Assembly (NCBI GenBank): GCA_947492745.1
Contig: CANLOE010000033.1
Location: 1 to 61,085 of the forward strand
Direction: 5' to 3'
Origin: an uncultured Cyclobacteriaceae bacterium
Lineage (GTDB): Bacteria > Bacteroidota > Bacteroidia > Cytophagales > Cyclobacteriaceae
Length of the DNA: 61,085 nucleotides
This document shows, piece after piece, positions 27,221 through 36,288 of the stretch. A model generated the notes under the pieces. The model saw nothing but the letters and a program-made list of their open reading frames with translations, had not been told where the DNA came from and searched no databases. The position numbers and the translations under genes were made by a program. Each line of letters opens with the position of its first letter. The stretch's first letter is position 1.

Positions 27221-27249
27221 TTATATATTTAATTTTCTTAAATATATAA
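27221..27249 (+). promoter_or_regulatory. AT-rich inverted repeat before padR, possible operator
   Basis: TTATATATTTAA (27221-27232) and TTAAATATATAA (27238-27249) are exact inverted copies with a 5-base spacer, 40 bases before the PadR start codon. A regulator of this type commonly represses its own operon; binding here is inferred. Confidence 0.5.
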
Positions 27250-27288
27250 TATTGTTTGTGGGGTTCTATAATCGCTAAACACTGAAAA

Positions 27289-27642
27289 ATGAAATCCAAA
27301 GAATTTATAAAAGGCACCCTCAAGACCATAGTGCTGAAGCTGCTGTCCGAAAACGAAAAGATGTACGGATATGAAATAAGCCGGAAAGTCTCTGAACTAT
27401 CGAAGGATGAGATTCAGCTGACCTATGGAGCATTGTATCCCATACTGTATAAACTGGAGTCGGAAGGCCTGCTGACCACAACTAGTGAGATAGTGGATAA
27501 CCGCGCCCGCAAGTACTATTCCCTGACCGATTCGGGCAAAACCTTTGCAGAAGAGAAAGTATCCCAGCTACAGCAGTTTACGGAGACCTTGATGCAGGTT
27601 TTGAAAACGGGACCAAATACGATGTTGAATTTTGAACAATAA
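27289..27642 (+). CDS. PadR family transcriptional regulator
   Basis: A 117-residue winged-helix protein. The fold is evident from FIKGTLKTIVLKLLSENEKMYGYEISRKVSE, then LTYGALYPILYKLESEGLLTTT and RKYYSLTDSGKTFAEEKV, standard for short PadR (PF03551) regulators. It is followed after 4 bases by a membrane protein, a common Bacteroidota arrangement in which PadR controls a small-ligand- or antibiotic-responsive membrane partner. A palindrome lies just upstream. The inducer is unknown. Confidence 0.93.
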   Translation: MKSKEFIKGTLKTIVLKLLSENEKMYGYEISRKVSELSKDEIQLTYGALYPILYKLESEGLLTTTSEIVDNRARKYYSLTDSGKTFAEEKVSQLQQFTETLMQVLKTGPNTMLNFEQ

Positions 27643-27646
27643 AAGT

Positions 27647-28813
27647 ATGCGCATGGAAATCCTAAAAAGAATAGAACGATACCTCGATGAACAGGGTCTG
27701 GTCGATGGACCATTGCGCGAAGAGCTACTGGACCATCTCATGAGTGACGTTAAAGCACGACAGCGAGAAGGGGATACGCTGGAAGAAGCTTGGATACAGA
27801 TTGTAGAGGATATACCTCCGCAGCATTTTAAAGCGCTGGAGAAAGAAACGGTAAGCATCGATCGGCATCCCTTCAAGAGCATCAAAATAATGGCCTACCT
27901 ATCCATAGGTCTACTGGCGGCGACAGTAATTTTCAAGACCGCACATTTTCCCGGAGCGCCTTTCTTGCTTTTGTCCGCTTTGATGATGGCCATGGCAGCG
28001 CTAATTACCGGAAGTATCTCCGGTGTGAAAAGCTATCCGGAAAAGGAGGGCAAGAAGGTGGTGTTGATACTTATGGGCAGTGTATTCCTGTTTTTTCTTT
28101 CGCTTGTATTTCAGGTGTTCTATCTGCCCATGACGGGGCCATTGCGTAATACGGCCATTCTACTTTTGCTGGTTATTTTTCCTTTCCTTCTTTTCTATTT
28201 CTTGGGAAAACAGGCTTGGGAAAGCTTCCTGTTGACCTATTTACATAGAAGACACACCGCAGGAATTGAACGTTTTTTATTGGTATTATTGGTTTTGGGC
28301 AGTTTATCGAAGGGCCTCGCCCTGTTAGGGCGGCCATCCCCGGAGCCGGCATCGGTGATCTTCGTTCTCTTGATATTTGCAGCAGGTCTACAGTATTTTT
28401 TGTTTTCCTTACGGCAGGTCAATGATAGAGGAATGGTCTTCGTACTTATCCTCACCATCATCCTGCTGATGGTACCGGCAATGGAACTGCCTTTACCATT
28501 TCCATTGAAATCAATAGCCATAGCCTTGTTTTTCCTGCTGGCAGGAGGCATAACAAGCCTTCAGGCAAGTACTGGGTACGATGGAATACTCGCTACTTTG
28601 ATGACGGTCATCATGTCTTCTTTTTCCCTACTCCGGATAGCGTTTGGGCTTCATTGGATAGGGGCTGGGACCGAAGGAATGTTATTCAATATACCTGTTT
28701 TTCTACTTATTCTGGGGGCTTTATTGTTGTCCCCTAGATACAGTATGTTTCGTATGTACATGATTATTGCACTCGCACAATACCTACTGGTCTATCCGTT
28801 GTCCATTACTTGA
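27647..28813 (+). CDS. Polytopic membrane protein paired with PadR
   Basis: A 388-residue protein. The N-terminal about 80 residues form a soluble helical domain (ILKRIERYLDEQGLVDGPLREELLDHLMSDVKARQREGDTLEEAWIQI) resembling the permease-prefix / HAAS-type domain that accompanies PadR regulators. About nine hydrophobic segments follow (residues 85-385). The annotated TTG upstream (27632) overlaps the padR stop; the ATG at 27647, 4 bases after that stop, is preferred. I do not recognise a transport or enzymatic motif. Likely an operon of two with padR. Confidence 0.75.
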   Translation: MRMEILKRIERYLDEQGLVDGPLREELLDHLMSDVKARQREGDTLEEAWIQIVEDIPPQHFKALEKETVSIDRHPFKSIKIMAYLSIGLLAATVIFKTAHFPGAPFLLLSALMMAMAALITGSISGVKSYPEKEGKKVVLILMGSVFLFFLSLVFQVFYLPMTGPLRNTAILLLLVIFPFLLFYFLGKQAWESFLLTYLHRRHTAGIERFLLVLLVLGSLSKGLALLGRPSPEPASVIFVLLIFAAGLQYFLFSLRQVNDRGMVFVLILTIILLMVPAMELPLPFPLKSIAIALFFLLAGGITSLQASTGYDGILATLMTVIMSSFSLLRIAFGLHWIGAGTEGMLFNIPVFLLILGALLLSPRYSMFRMYMIIALAQYLLVYPLSIT

Positions 28814-29070
28814 ACTTTACCCTCGGGAAAACGGAATCGGATAAGTGTCGACGCGAATTTGAAAGCATTTCAAAACAATACCTGAAAAGTGGGATTTAAG
28901 GGAGAGGGTTTCCTTGCGGATAGGATATTCAAGGAGATGAAACGAAGAGAGTCATTACTGTATATCAGTGGCTCTATGTGATTTTTTTGTTTACTGAAGT
29001 TTTTGCTTTCTTGTTGTTCATCGGTCTATCGTTGTCCGTTCGGATGTTTCAAAAAGACCTGAAAAAAAGA
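28814..29070. other. Intergenic, no gene seen
   Basis: No supported coding sequence or repeat family; it leads into the hairpin at 29071. Confidence 0.3.
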
Positions 29071-29096
29071 AAGGCTCGGGAACCACCCCGAGCCTT
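29071..29096 (-). terminator. GC hairpin AAGGCTCGGG...CCCGAGCCTT
   Basis: Ten-base perfect arms with a 6-base loop. On the minus strand it is followed by CTTTCTTTTTTT, so it would end transcripts from the broken beta-propeller gene (29490-30790). Closely similar hairpins are at 30898, 31317 and 31779. Confidence 0.55.
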
Positions 29097-29172
29097 GGAA
29101 TTTTGTTTCCTCGTTAAAAAATTGGGTAACCAGCCCACGAAAAAACTAACCTAATCAAACCTAAACAAAAAA

Positions 29173-29238
29173 ATGAAAAACTCATCTATTCTAATGTCAT
29201 TGTTATGCCAGAAAGATGAAAAATTTCAATTTTATTAG
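29173..29238 (+). pseudogene. Truncated N-terminus of a probable outer-membrane receptor (SusC-type leader)
   Basis: The leader ACTAACCTAATCAAACC... followed by ATGAAAAAC resembles the region before TonB-dependent SusC-type genes of this phylum. The frame, MKNSSILMSLLCQKDEKFQFY, stops after 21 codons. Two similar 24-codon frames (MKNLFTLMPITCQK...) lie in the tandem units at 30991 and 31410. The receptor assignment is inference from the leader only. Confidence 0.3.
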
Positions 29239-29489
29239 TTTTGAGTTCTAATAAATTGACATTATTCCCAAATCGGGAGTGATTCCCATATTTACAAGAA
29301 AGGAGGGAAGAACATACAATTTGAGTCGTGTAAGAAGTGGTAAGTTGCTCTCTGGACAACAGTCCAGAGCTACCCAAAGACCGTGCACCGTTTCCGAAAA
29401 GGTATATTTCAAAATAGTCTCTAAGGCTCAGATGACAATGGTCATAAGTAATAATGGATTCGGTAAAAGATTGTAGGTGAGTTGAAGGT

Positions 29490-30790
29490 TCACTCATCCT
29501 TGACCGCTACCGTAAAAATAGCTAAACCTCTAAAGGCTTCTTCCCCGACACTCACCGTCAGTACTACATCACAATAACCCAAAGGTCTATTGATGATGAA
29601 CTTATATCTCAAATGTCCCTCTTCCTTCAAGCTGTTCGCGTTTTCTGTTCTTTCCGAAAGCTCGACCTGATCACCGTCAATGGTAAAATTGAACCCGGAT
29701 CATGCATTGGAAAATCTACTGCGGATCTAAATAGCTGCAAACCGGTCGTTGCACTACGTTTTTTGAATTCACCACAGCGGTGCCCTGTCAAATCCAATAA
29801 AACTCCCTGATTTATTGCTATTTAAAACCTCGTTACGAAGTTCCAACGCATGATTCGGGTTGAAATCAGCACTTCTTAGGTTTTCAGGAATATCCAGGGC
29901 CAAAAACGTCAGTTCTCCTCCCGAACGTACCCGTACCTCTCCATTGGCCATGCCCGTATCCGACCGAAGTAACAGGCGTGGAGGATCCTTTTGTGGAGGT
30001 TTGGGAAACTCTTTTACAGCTTTGGACAAGGCCAGTAAAGGGTCTTTCTGTAGTGATTTGGTACTTGTGTTGGGACTGGCGGCTTCCTGAGGTATTTTTA
30101 GGCGCACTCTCCTCTCCATAACCCTCGGCCATAACTGGAGACAATAGCTCTTGTAGTACCTGTGAAAAAAGTGGAGGAGACTTCGGGGATTTTACCGGAG
30201 CCACTGATATACTCCCATTTCAGGCCTCCATCTCGACTACAGAAAAGTCCTGCACTGCGTGTACCGATCATTACCTGATTGTCATTATCGGGATTAAAAG
30301 AGATATTGCTCACTAGAGTAAACCGATTTGTAAAATGGTGGGTTCCCTTTTTAGTGACCAATTCAAACAGGTCACTCTCCTCATACCAACTGGCACCACC
30401 TGTTTTTGTAGTCATCATCACTTGTTGTTTGATATCGGGAACTACCATACTGAGGGTCGCTAGGGTTGACACCGAAGACCTCGTACCTAGCAAACATCGT
30501 GGGGAAAGTACCCAGACTACCGATACCGGGTACCAATCCTTGAGTTGAATGATACGGGCCATAGATATTACTGATGCGCAATATCTGTATTTCCAAGATG
30601 TCTGGTGACACTTCCGCTCCGGGTATGCTTACGGCAATGAATACCGTAGGATTGTTGTCGGGACCGACGATTTAGGAAAAACCTACTGATGGATAACCTA
30701 GGTCGATTACTTTGGGCCAGGAAGTACCTTGGTTTTTTGTAAGGTATAGACTCTTGACGCCTATCTCTTCTTCTGAGACCTGTACATGGA
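29490..30790 (-). pseudogene. BNR/sortilin-like beta-propeller protein, broken by a mobile element and frameshifts
   Basis: Translated pieces follow one another in order on the minus strand: SEEEIGVKSLYLTKNQGTSW, LVPGIGSLGTFPTMFARYEV, then WYEESDLFELVTKKGTHHFT, FNPDNDNQVMIGTRSAGLFCSRDGGLKWEYISGS (a BNR Asp-box-like unit SRDGGLKW), IVSSYGRGLWR, KIPQEAASPNTSTKSL..., and finally FNFTIDGDQVELSERTENA to a stop at 29490. At least two frame changes occur. A 166-bp family C element at 29694-29859 splits the C-terminal domain; without it and one TTGAA copy the frame reads through (ENLRSADFN joined to FNFTIDG). The N-terminus is lost where the 419-bp tandem units begin. The parent was probably a large secreted beta-propeller protein. 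Confidence 0.75.
29694..29859. mobile_element. MITE-like element, family C, 166 bp, inside the beta-propeller gene
   Basis: Termini CCCGGATCATGCATTGGAA and TTCCAACGCATGATTCGGG are inverted. It is flanked by TTGAA on both sides (29689-29693 and 29860-29864). The interrupted frame is restored exactly by removal of the element with one flank. Confidence 0.92.
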
Positions 30791-31690
30791 TGGTTTCGGA
30801 GGAGGCCCGTTACGGGGCACAAGCGGACGCTTGCACCGGATGGTGTTCCGTACTGATTTCGGAAGGAGTGGAACCTTGAGATGAAACGAAAAAAGAAAAG
30901 GCCCGGGAACCACCCCGAGCCTTAGAATCATTGTCCTTTCGAAAAAAATCGGGGTAACCAGCCCCACGAAAAAACTAATCTTAACAAAAAATGAAAAACC
31001 TATTTACCTTAATGCCAATCACGTGCCAAAAAATGGAAATGCTCTTTAAAAGGTCTTTTTGAGTACTTTACTATCATAATACAGTCCCGTTAAGGGAATT
31101 TTCCCGGTTTGTCGGGAATAGTGGTGTCGGTTCGGTGATTATCGGGATGGGCAGTGCGCTGGTACAATCTAGTTCGTAAAAGTGCAGCAGGGTATTGATG
31201 TGATGGTGATGGTTTCGGAGGAGGCCCGTTACGGGGCACAAGCGGACGCTTGCACCGGATGGTGTTCCGTACTGATTTCGGAAGGAGTGGAACCTTGAGA
31301 TGAAACGAAAAAAGAAAAGGCCCGGGAACCACCCCGAGCCTTAGAATCATTGTCCTTTCGAAAAAAATCGGGGTAACCAGCCCCACGAAAAAACTAATCT
31401 TAACAAAAAATGAAAAACCTATTTACCTTAGTGCCAATCACGTGCCAAAAAATGGAAATGCTCTTTAAAAGGTCTTTTTGAGTACTTTATTGTCATAATA
31501 CAGTCCCGTTAAGGGAATTTTCCCGGTTTGTTGGGAATAGTGGTGTCGGTTCGGTGATTATCGGGATGGGCAGTGCGCTGGTACAATCTAGTTCTTAAAA
31601 GTGCAGCAGGGTATTGATGTGATGGTGATGGTTTCGGAGGAGGCCCGTTACGGGGCACAAGCGGACGCTTGCACCGGATGGTGTTCCGTA
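30789..31690. repeat. Tandem repeat of a 419-bp unit, 2.15 copies
   Basis: Unit 1 is 30789-31207, unit 2 is 31208-31626, and a partial third unit runs 31627 to about 31690, where it diverges after GTTCCGTA. I count about five single-base differences between units 1 and 2, so the duplication is recent. Each unit contains the GC hairpin (AAGGCCCGGG...CCCGAGCCTT), a SusC-like leader ACTAATCTTAACAAAAA, and a 24-codon frame MKNLFTL(M/V)PITCQK. No larger gene fits in it. Confidence 0.9.
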
Positions 31691-31778
31691 TGACATGTCC
31701 AGAGATAAGTAGGTCTATTTTATGAAAATGCTTGCCCCCACATAAAACCCATCATCGGTTGAGAAAAATCAAAAGGGA

Positions 31779-31806
31779 AAGGCTCGGGGCATACGCCCCG
31801 AGCCTT
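31779..31806. terminator. Perfect GC hairpin
   Basis: AAGGCTCGGGGC and GCCCCGAGCCTT, 12-base perfect arms around ATAC. It lies 34 bases after the stop of the minus-strand frame at 31840 and is the fourth member of the hairpin set in this region. Confidence 0.6.
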
Positions 31807-31839
31807 ATAAGTCATTGAGCCAAAAAAAAGGAGGTCGAC

Positions 31840-32205
31840 CTACTTGCAAAAAGGTACCCTTTCCAATAACCAAACGCATTTGGCTAGAGTGGAAAAAGAT
31901 ACATTGGTATAGACCTTCATAGGTTGGAAAGTTCCCTGTAGACCCACTGGCCAATGACCTATATAGGGTAATCCTACCTTTGTAAACAGCTTAGGTAACC
32001 CGCATATTTCAAATACTTTTTTTACAATTAAAGATTGGCTTTGATTGTTAGCGAGATACCAAAATCTGTAATTTTCTAATTTGGAAAAGAATAATTTAGA
32101 TGTTACTACGCCTAGTTTGTCCCGCAGATGTATCATTAGCAATGGTATACTGGGAAATCGACCAAAGTAAACATTAGGGAAAGAGGGTGTTTCGGTACGG
32201 AACAT
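31840..32205 (-). CDS. Hypothetical protein, 121 residues
   Basis: An open frame with protein-like composition (FGRFPSIPLLMIHLRDKLG, LFFSKLENYRFWYLANN, VGLPYIGHWPVGLQGTF) and a terminator-like hairpin just after its stop. I recognise no family. It could be a fragment of a larger lost gene, since this stretch is strongly decayed. Confidence 0.35.
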   Translation of the reverse strand: MFRTETPSFPNVYFGRFPSIPLLMIHLRDKLGVVTSKLFFSKLENYRFWYLANNQSQSLIVKKVFEICGLPKLFTKVGLPYIGHWPVGLQGTFQPMKVYTNVSFSTLAKCVWLLERVPFCK

Positions 32206-32290
32206 ACCTGCTACAGGACCTTTGTCAGATTGTGTGTTGAGGTTTTTGATAGTGAAAGTGGTTATTGCCTGTATTCAATACAAAAAATAA

Positions 32291-33367
32291 TCACTTAGGA
32301 TGCCAGCGTATATCCCGCCATTGCTCACGTTTGCTGCTATCCAAAAATGTCCATGCCACAACTCGGCTGGTCTTATTCCCTTGTCCCATGGGGATGGTTT
32401 TTGTCTCAACGGCTCCTTCTTGTCGAAGATGTCTGTAAATTGAGGTAAGATGGGAGGACTTGGAGACGAGCGAGGAAAACCAAAGGACCGAAGTAGCGAA
32501 GTTTTTGCTCTGTTCTATCATTTTGCCAATAAAACGTAGTTCGCCTCCTTTACACCATAGCTCATTACCTCGTCCTTCGAAGTTTAATTGGGTACGGGTG
32601 ATTTTTCTTTTCTTGAGATTGCTGAGTTTTCTTAGCGTGCCTTTTCTCGCTTCTTTGGCCGAAGCATGAAAGGGTGGATTGCAGATAGTGAGATCAACGA
32701 ATTCCTTCTTATGGAGTATGCCTTCAAAAATGGAGTTGACATTAGTCTGATGGCGGATTTCGACTTTGCCATTCAGAGTCGGGTTCCTATAAACGATTTT
32801 TTTTGCTGAGGCAATGGCTGCAGGGTCTATATCTGTGCCGATAAAAGACCATCCATACTCTTTCTGGCCGATGATAGGATAGATCAGATTGGCCCCCGTG
32901 CCGATATCCAAACAGGTAATCTGACTCCCAAAGAATCGGGAAGTAGCGGTCTTAGGCCTGTCTTCAGAAAGAAGGTCGGCCATATAATGTATGTAATCGG
33001 CCCTTCCCGGTACCGGAGGGCAGAGATAATGTTTCGGTATATCCCAATAATCGATCCCGTAAAAATGTAAGAGCAAGGCCTTATTGAGTGCCTTCACGGC
33101 TTTGGAATCGGAAAAATCGATAGCATAATCATCATGTCCATTATGCTGAACGAAAGTAGAAAGCGCCGAATGGGTAGTGCACAGTTTTTCAAAATCATAG
33201 TGTACTCGATGCCGATTACGCTGATGCAGACGGTCTTTTTCTTTCGGAGGGGTCTTTTTTCTTGAAGGCACAGATCTTGATAAATGAGTTTCAACGACAA
33301 ATATAGGTTTTAAAAACCTTGAAAGCCGTACGGTATCATACCCGTTCCTCGACTTTCTTCTCTTCAC
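32291..33367 (-). CDS. rlmF: 23S rRNA (adenine(1618)-N(6))-methyltransferase RlmF
   Basis: A methyltransferase of 358 residues as drawn, which methylates A1618 of 23S rRNA using S-adenosylmethionine. The family N-terminal block HQRNRHRVHYDFEKLC (about 49), then DFSDSKAVKALNKALLLHFYGIDYWDIP, PPVPGRADYIHYMADLL, the SAM fold LDIGTGANLIYPIIG and IGTDIDPAAIASA, and the catalytic NPPFHAS. About 48 residues before the family block are extra, and the first codons overlap the preceding gene (33336-34361) by 32 bases; a start a little further in is possible but no good ATG is available. Confidence 0.93.
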   Translation of the reverse strand: MKRRKSRNGYDTVRLSRFLKPIFVVETHLSRSVPSRKKTPPKEKDRLHQRNRHRVHYDFEKLCTTHSALSTFVQHNGHDDYAIDFSDSKAVKALNKALLLHFYGIDYWDIPKHYLCPPVPGRADYIHYMADLLSEDRPKTATSRFFGSQITCLDIGTGANLIYPIIGQKEYGWSFIGTDIDPAAIASAKKIVYRNPTLNGKVEIRHQTNVNSIFEGILHKKEFVDLTICNPPFHASAKEARKGTLRKLSNLKKRKITRTQLNFEGRGNELWCKGGELRFIGKMIEQSKNFATSVLWFSSLVSKSSHLTSIYRHLRQEGAVETKTIPMGQGNKTSRVVAWTFLDSSKREQWRDIRWHPK

Positions 33368-34361
33368 CCATTTCGGATAGCTCCCCTTCGAATTCTGTTT
33401 TGACTACTCCCGAAGCGATGCCCTGCTCCTGAAGCCACTGTGAGAAGATGTCGGTATAGCCATGTGTGACCCATACTTTTTCCGCTCCCGTAGCTTTAAT
33501 GACATCGTTCAGGCCTTGCCAGTCCGCATGATCGGAAAGGACAAAACCCCGGTCCGCAGCTCTCCTTCTTCTTGCACCGCGCAAAGCCATCCAGCCTGAG
33601 GCCACACCTATACTGATGCTGGGAAACCTTTTCATCCAAGTAGAACCCAGTGCAGAAGGTGGTGCCACTAATAGGCTCCCGAGGAAGTCTTCTTTGGGAA
33701 TACCGGCGTTCACACGGACTGTCGGAGTCAGTGCTATACCCTGCGCGCGGATGATTTCATTGATATTCTCTACGGCTCCATGGGTATATATATTGCCTAT
33801 GCTCGCGTCTACATTCTGGATGATGCGCTGTGCTTTGCCAAGGGAATACCCAGTAACAAATGATACCTTGCCTTTGGCTTGATTGTCGCGCCACCAAGCG
33901 TTAAGGTCCGCAAAAACTTCAGCTTGTGGTTGCCACTGGTATACGGGTAACCCAAAGGTCGATTCCGTTATGAACTGATGGCAAGGGACCAGTTCGAAGG
34001 GTTCAGAGATACCGTCTTCTTCTACTTTATAATCGCCCGATGCCACCCATACCTCACCTTTGTAAGCGACACGTATCTGAGCAGAACCGACGATATGGCC
34101 CGCAGGGTGAAAAGAAAAGTCCACTCCGTTGATTTTCCGAACTTCACCATAGGGGATGCTCTCCAAGTGTATATCCTTTCCTAATCGGTAGCGGATAACG
34201 GGCTTTGCGCTGTCCGTGCAGAGGTACTTCTCATGCCCCCAGCGTGCGTGATCGGCATGACCATGAGTGATCAGTGCCCGTTGAACAGGCCGCCATGGGT
34301 CAATGTACACATCGGCCTGAGGACAATAGATACCACTATCGGTAAAAGTGAGTAATGACAT
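33336..34361 (-). CDS. Ligase-associated DNA exonuclease (metallo-beta-lactamase fold)
   Basis: A 341-residue nuclease of the MBL/beta-CASP type. The metal site HGHADH (about 33-38) is intact; FSFHPAGHIVGSAQIRV, SGDYKVEEDGISEPFE, ESTFGLPVYQW and HADWQGLNDVI are the other metal-binding and family blocks. The C-terminal tail is charged. Members are normally encoded with an ATP-dependent DNA ligase and an Lhr-like helicase in a repair module; neither is present here, so the usual partners are elsewhere or lost. It is followed, overlapping by 32 bases, by rlmF. Confidence 0.9.
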   Translation of the reverse strand: MSLLTFTDSGIYCPQADVYIDPWRPVQRALITHGHADHARWGHEKYLCTDSAKPVIRYRLGKDIHLESIPYGEVRKINGVDFSFHPAGHIVGSAQIRVAYKGEVWVASGDYKVEEDGISEPFELVPCHQFITESTFGLPVYQWQPQAEVFADLNAWWRDNQAKGKVSFVTGYSLGKAQRIIQNVDASIGNIYTHGAVENINEIIRAQGIALTPTVRVNAGIPKEDFLGSLLVAPPSALGSTWMKRFPSISIGVASGWMALRGARRRRAADRGFVLSDHADWQGLNDVIKATGAEKVWVTHGYTDIFSQWLQEQGIASGVVKTEFEGELSEMGEEKKVEERV

Positions 34362-34565
34362 GTATTCCGGTTTTCGTTCAAGTCATGTATTGGACTTTCT
34401 GTTACAATTTTCAAAAAAGTAACAAAATACAGCCAAAGAGGTTATTAATCTAGATGGATTATAGAGCAGAGAACACTGTTACAAGAGACCATTTTGAAAT
34501 CGTTCTTATGGATTTTACCTCGCATATCCACCGATACACATAACATTTTGAACAGAAAATTACCC

Positions 34566-35210
34566 ATGATAGACACTACCGCAGTATATAGCCTTGAAGA
34601 TATTCTTGGGCTGGAAGATTTTTTCAGGAGATACCTGATGAATACCGTCACTGGCTTCAAAAGTGCCAGTCTTATAGGCACACAGGATGCTACCGGGAAC
34701 AGTAATTTGGCCATCTTTAACTCTGTTATCCATATCGGTGCCACGCCACCCTGTTTGGGCTTTGTAATGCGCCCTACGACAGTGACACGGCATACCTATG
34801 ATAATATCAAAGAAACAGGCTTCTTTACCATAAATCATGTACATGAAGGCATCTATAGGGCCGCTCATCAGACCTCTGCACGTTATCCTAAAGAGCAATC
34901 CGAATTTGCGGCCTCGGGATTAGAGGAGGAATACCATGAGCCTGTAAAGGCCCCCTTTGTCAAGGAAGCAATGATTAAATTCGGACTGAGTTGGGAAGAA
35001 GAACATCCCATAAAAGTCAATAGCACCATCTTGGTCATAGGAAAGATACAGAAAATGATACTGCCCAAACAAATTATAGCAGAGGATGGTTTTGTGGATT
35101 TGAATACGGCAGGCACGGTGGCCATTACAGGTCTTGATTGCTATCATAAACCGGAGAAACTTGCCCGACTGACTTATGCGAAACCGGATAGAAAGATCGC
35201 TGAAATCTAA
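34566..35210 (+). CDS. Flavin reductase-like FMN-binding protein
   Basis: A 214-residue protein of the split-barrel flavin reductase family. The fold is indicated by SASLIGTQDATGNSNLAIFNSVIHIGATPPCLGFVMRP, then HTYDNIKETGFFTINHV and the conserved KVNSTILVIGKIQKM strand pair, with VDLNTAGTVAITGLDCYHKPEKLARLTYAKP at the end (DIM6/NTAB-like). It probably binds FMN and reduces or uses flavin. The ATG at 34566 is chosen; 24 codons upstream are open but not family-like. Single gene. Confidence 0.88.
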   Translation: MIDTTAVYSLEDILGLEDFFRRYLMNTVTGFKSASLIGTQDATGNSNLAIFNSVIHIGATPPCLGFVMRPTTVTRHTYDNIKETGFFTINHVHEGIYRAAHQTSARYPKEQSEFAASGLEEEYHEPVKAPFVKEAMIKFGLSWEEEHPIKVNSTILVIGKIQKMILPKQIIAEDGFVDLNTAGTVAITGLDCYHKPEKLARLTYAKPDRKIAEI

Positions 35211-35291
35211 TCGCATTTTCAGAAAAGCCTAAAATCCATCTCGCCCATCAGGGTCTAAAGCTTTTATGTTCATTCAAATTTTTGATTAAGT

Positions 35292-35506
35292 GACTGTTTT
35301 GAAATTATTTTAGAATTTGTTATCATTTATTTTGGATAGGACCTAGCGTTAAAATAATGCCCCGAGGGCATTATCAGTGAAGGGGCCGGTCTGCCGCGGG
35401 AGCCATTGACAAAGATAGCATGTCGGGCTAGCTAGCGGAAATTTCAACGAAATCAGGCACCAAAAGAAGTACATAAGAAAGAAAAAGATACATTTTAAAA
35501 CAGTCT
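35292..35506. repeat. Family E element with inverted termini, about 215 bp
   Basis: Left end GACTGTTTTGAAAT, right end ATTTTAAAACAGTC: inverted. Inside are GGATAGGACCTAGCGTTAAAA, GAGCCATTGACAAAGATAGC and TTTCAACGAAATCAGGCAC. Other copies are at 22.19, 38.09 and 39.49 kb. Confidence 0.75.
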
Positions 35507-35511
35507 CTAAA

Positions 35512-35640
35512 TGCCACGTAAAATTTCAAAGCTCATTTTGTTCTGGGCAAAATCGTTTGATGGCGGCGCTATCATGAGAATTTTTAATACAGGGTAAGAC
35601 AAAATGAACAAGAAGATAGACGATTTTTGAAAGTAAAGGG
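35512..35640. repeat. Family A-like relic
   Basis: Order of family A pieces is preserved (CACGTAAAATTTC, TTTGTTCTGGGCAAAATC, GGCGCTATCATGAGAA, AAAATGAACAAGAAGATAGACGATTTTT) but highly diverged. Confidence 0.45.
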
Positions 35641-35780
35641 TATATTTAAAAATTGTCCCTTGATAAAACTGTAGAAAGCGACCCAGTGTAGGATATTGAT
35701 CGTTCTCCTTAAGGGATAACTTTTTTTGAGAATCAGAGTTTGATATATCATGCAGTTTTAGTAAAACAAGCATATAAAAG

Positions 35781-35940
35781 GAAGTGATTTAGACTTTTTG
35801 TTTGACACCGAGAATTTTGGCTTTTGTGCTCTGATGAAGGCTTTTTTCCGTTGCATAGCCAAAGCTACAGAACTTAAAAAGACAAAATAAGGGTGCTAAA
35901 TGTGAAATTTGTAGGCAAAAGAAAAAGTCTAAATCACTTC
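35781..35940. repeat. Family F element, 160 bp, with 19-bp perfect inverted termini
   Basis: GAAGTGATTTAGACTTTTT at 35781-35799 and AAAAAGTCTAAATCACTTC at 35922-35940 are exact inverted copies. Related copies are at 19990 and 51951. It lies 46 bases before the following gene. No direct repeat longer than 2 bases flanks it. Confidence 0.8.
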
Positions 35941-35985
35941 AGGTAATAAAAAACTGTAGCAGATAATGATTAACTAGTTTAGATT

Positions 35986-36288
35986 ATGAAGTTCAATATT
36001 GGAGACCGCGTCAACTATTTCAAGGACATACAGAACTCCTACATCGTAGTGGCTACCAAAGAACAGGTTTTGGATGCCGCCTATCTTAAGTCAGTAGCTA
36101 CACTCAAGGTCAGCGATGAAAGCTCCCTCGCCGCTAAAAATATCAAAGTGCAGAGCGGATTTGATTATCGGATATCCAAGATCACCGCTATCAAGGAAGA
36201 TGAAGAGGTGACCATTGATGGATATCTAATGGGGGTTTTTGATAGCGAACTGGCATTCTGTGGAGATACCGTCCGTTTAGCGGATTAG
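35986..36288 (+). CDS. Small conserved-looking protein, function unknown
   Basis: A 100-residue soluble protein: MKFNIGDRVNYFKDIQNSYIVVATKEQVLDA..., then SDESSLAAKNIKVQSGFDYRISKITAI and YLMGVFDSELAFCGDTVRLAD. Beta-rich and without a signal peptide. I do not recognise a family. It starts 45 bases after the family F element, which may carry its promoter. Confidence 0.65.
   Translation: MKFNIGDRVNYFKDIQNSYIVVATKEQVLDAAYLKSVATLKVSDESSLAAKNIKVQSGFDYRISKITAIKEDEEVTIDGYLMGVFDSELAFCGDTVRLAD

Noticed and set aside
29071-31806. GC hairpins considered as riboswitches or structured RNAs
   Set aside because: Simple stem-loops next to A/T runs without further conserved structure; a terminator or attenuator is the simpler reading.
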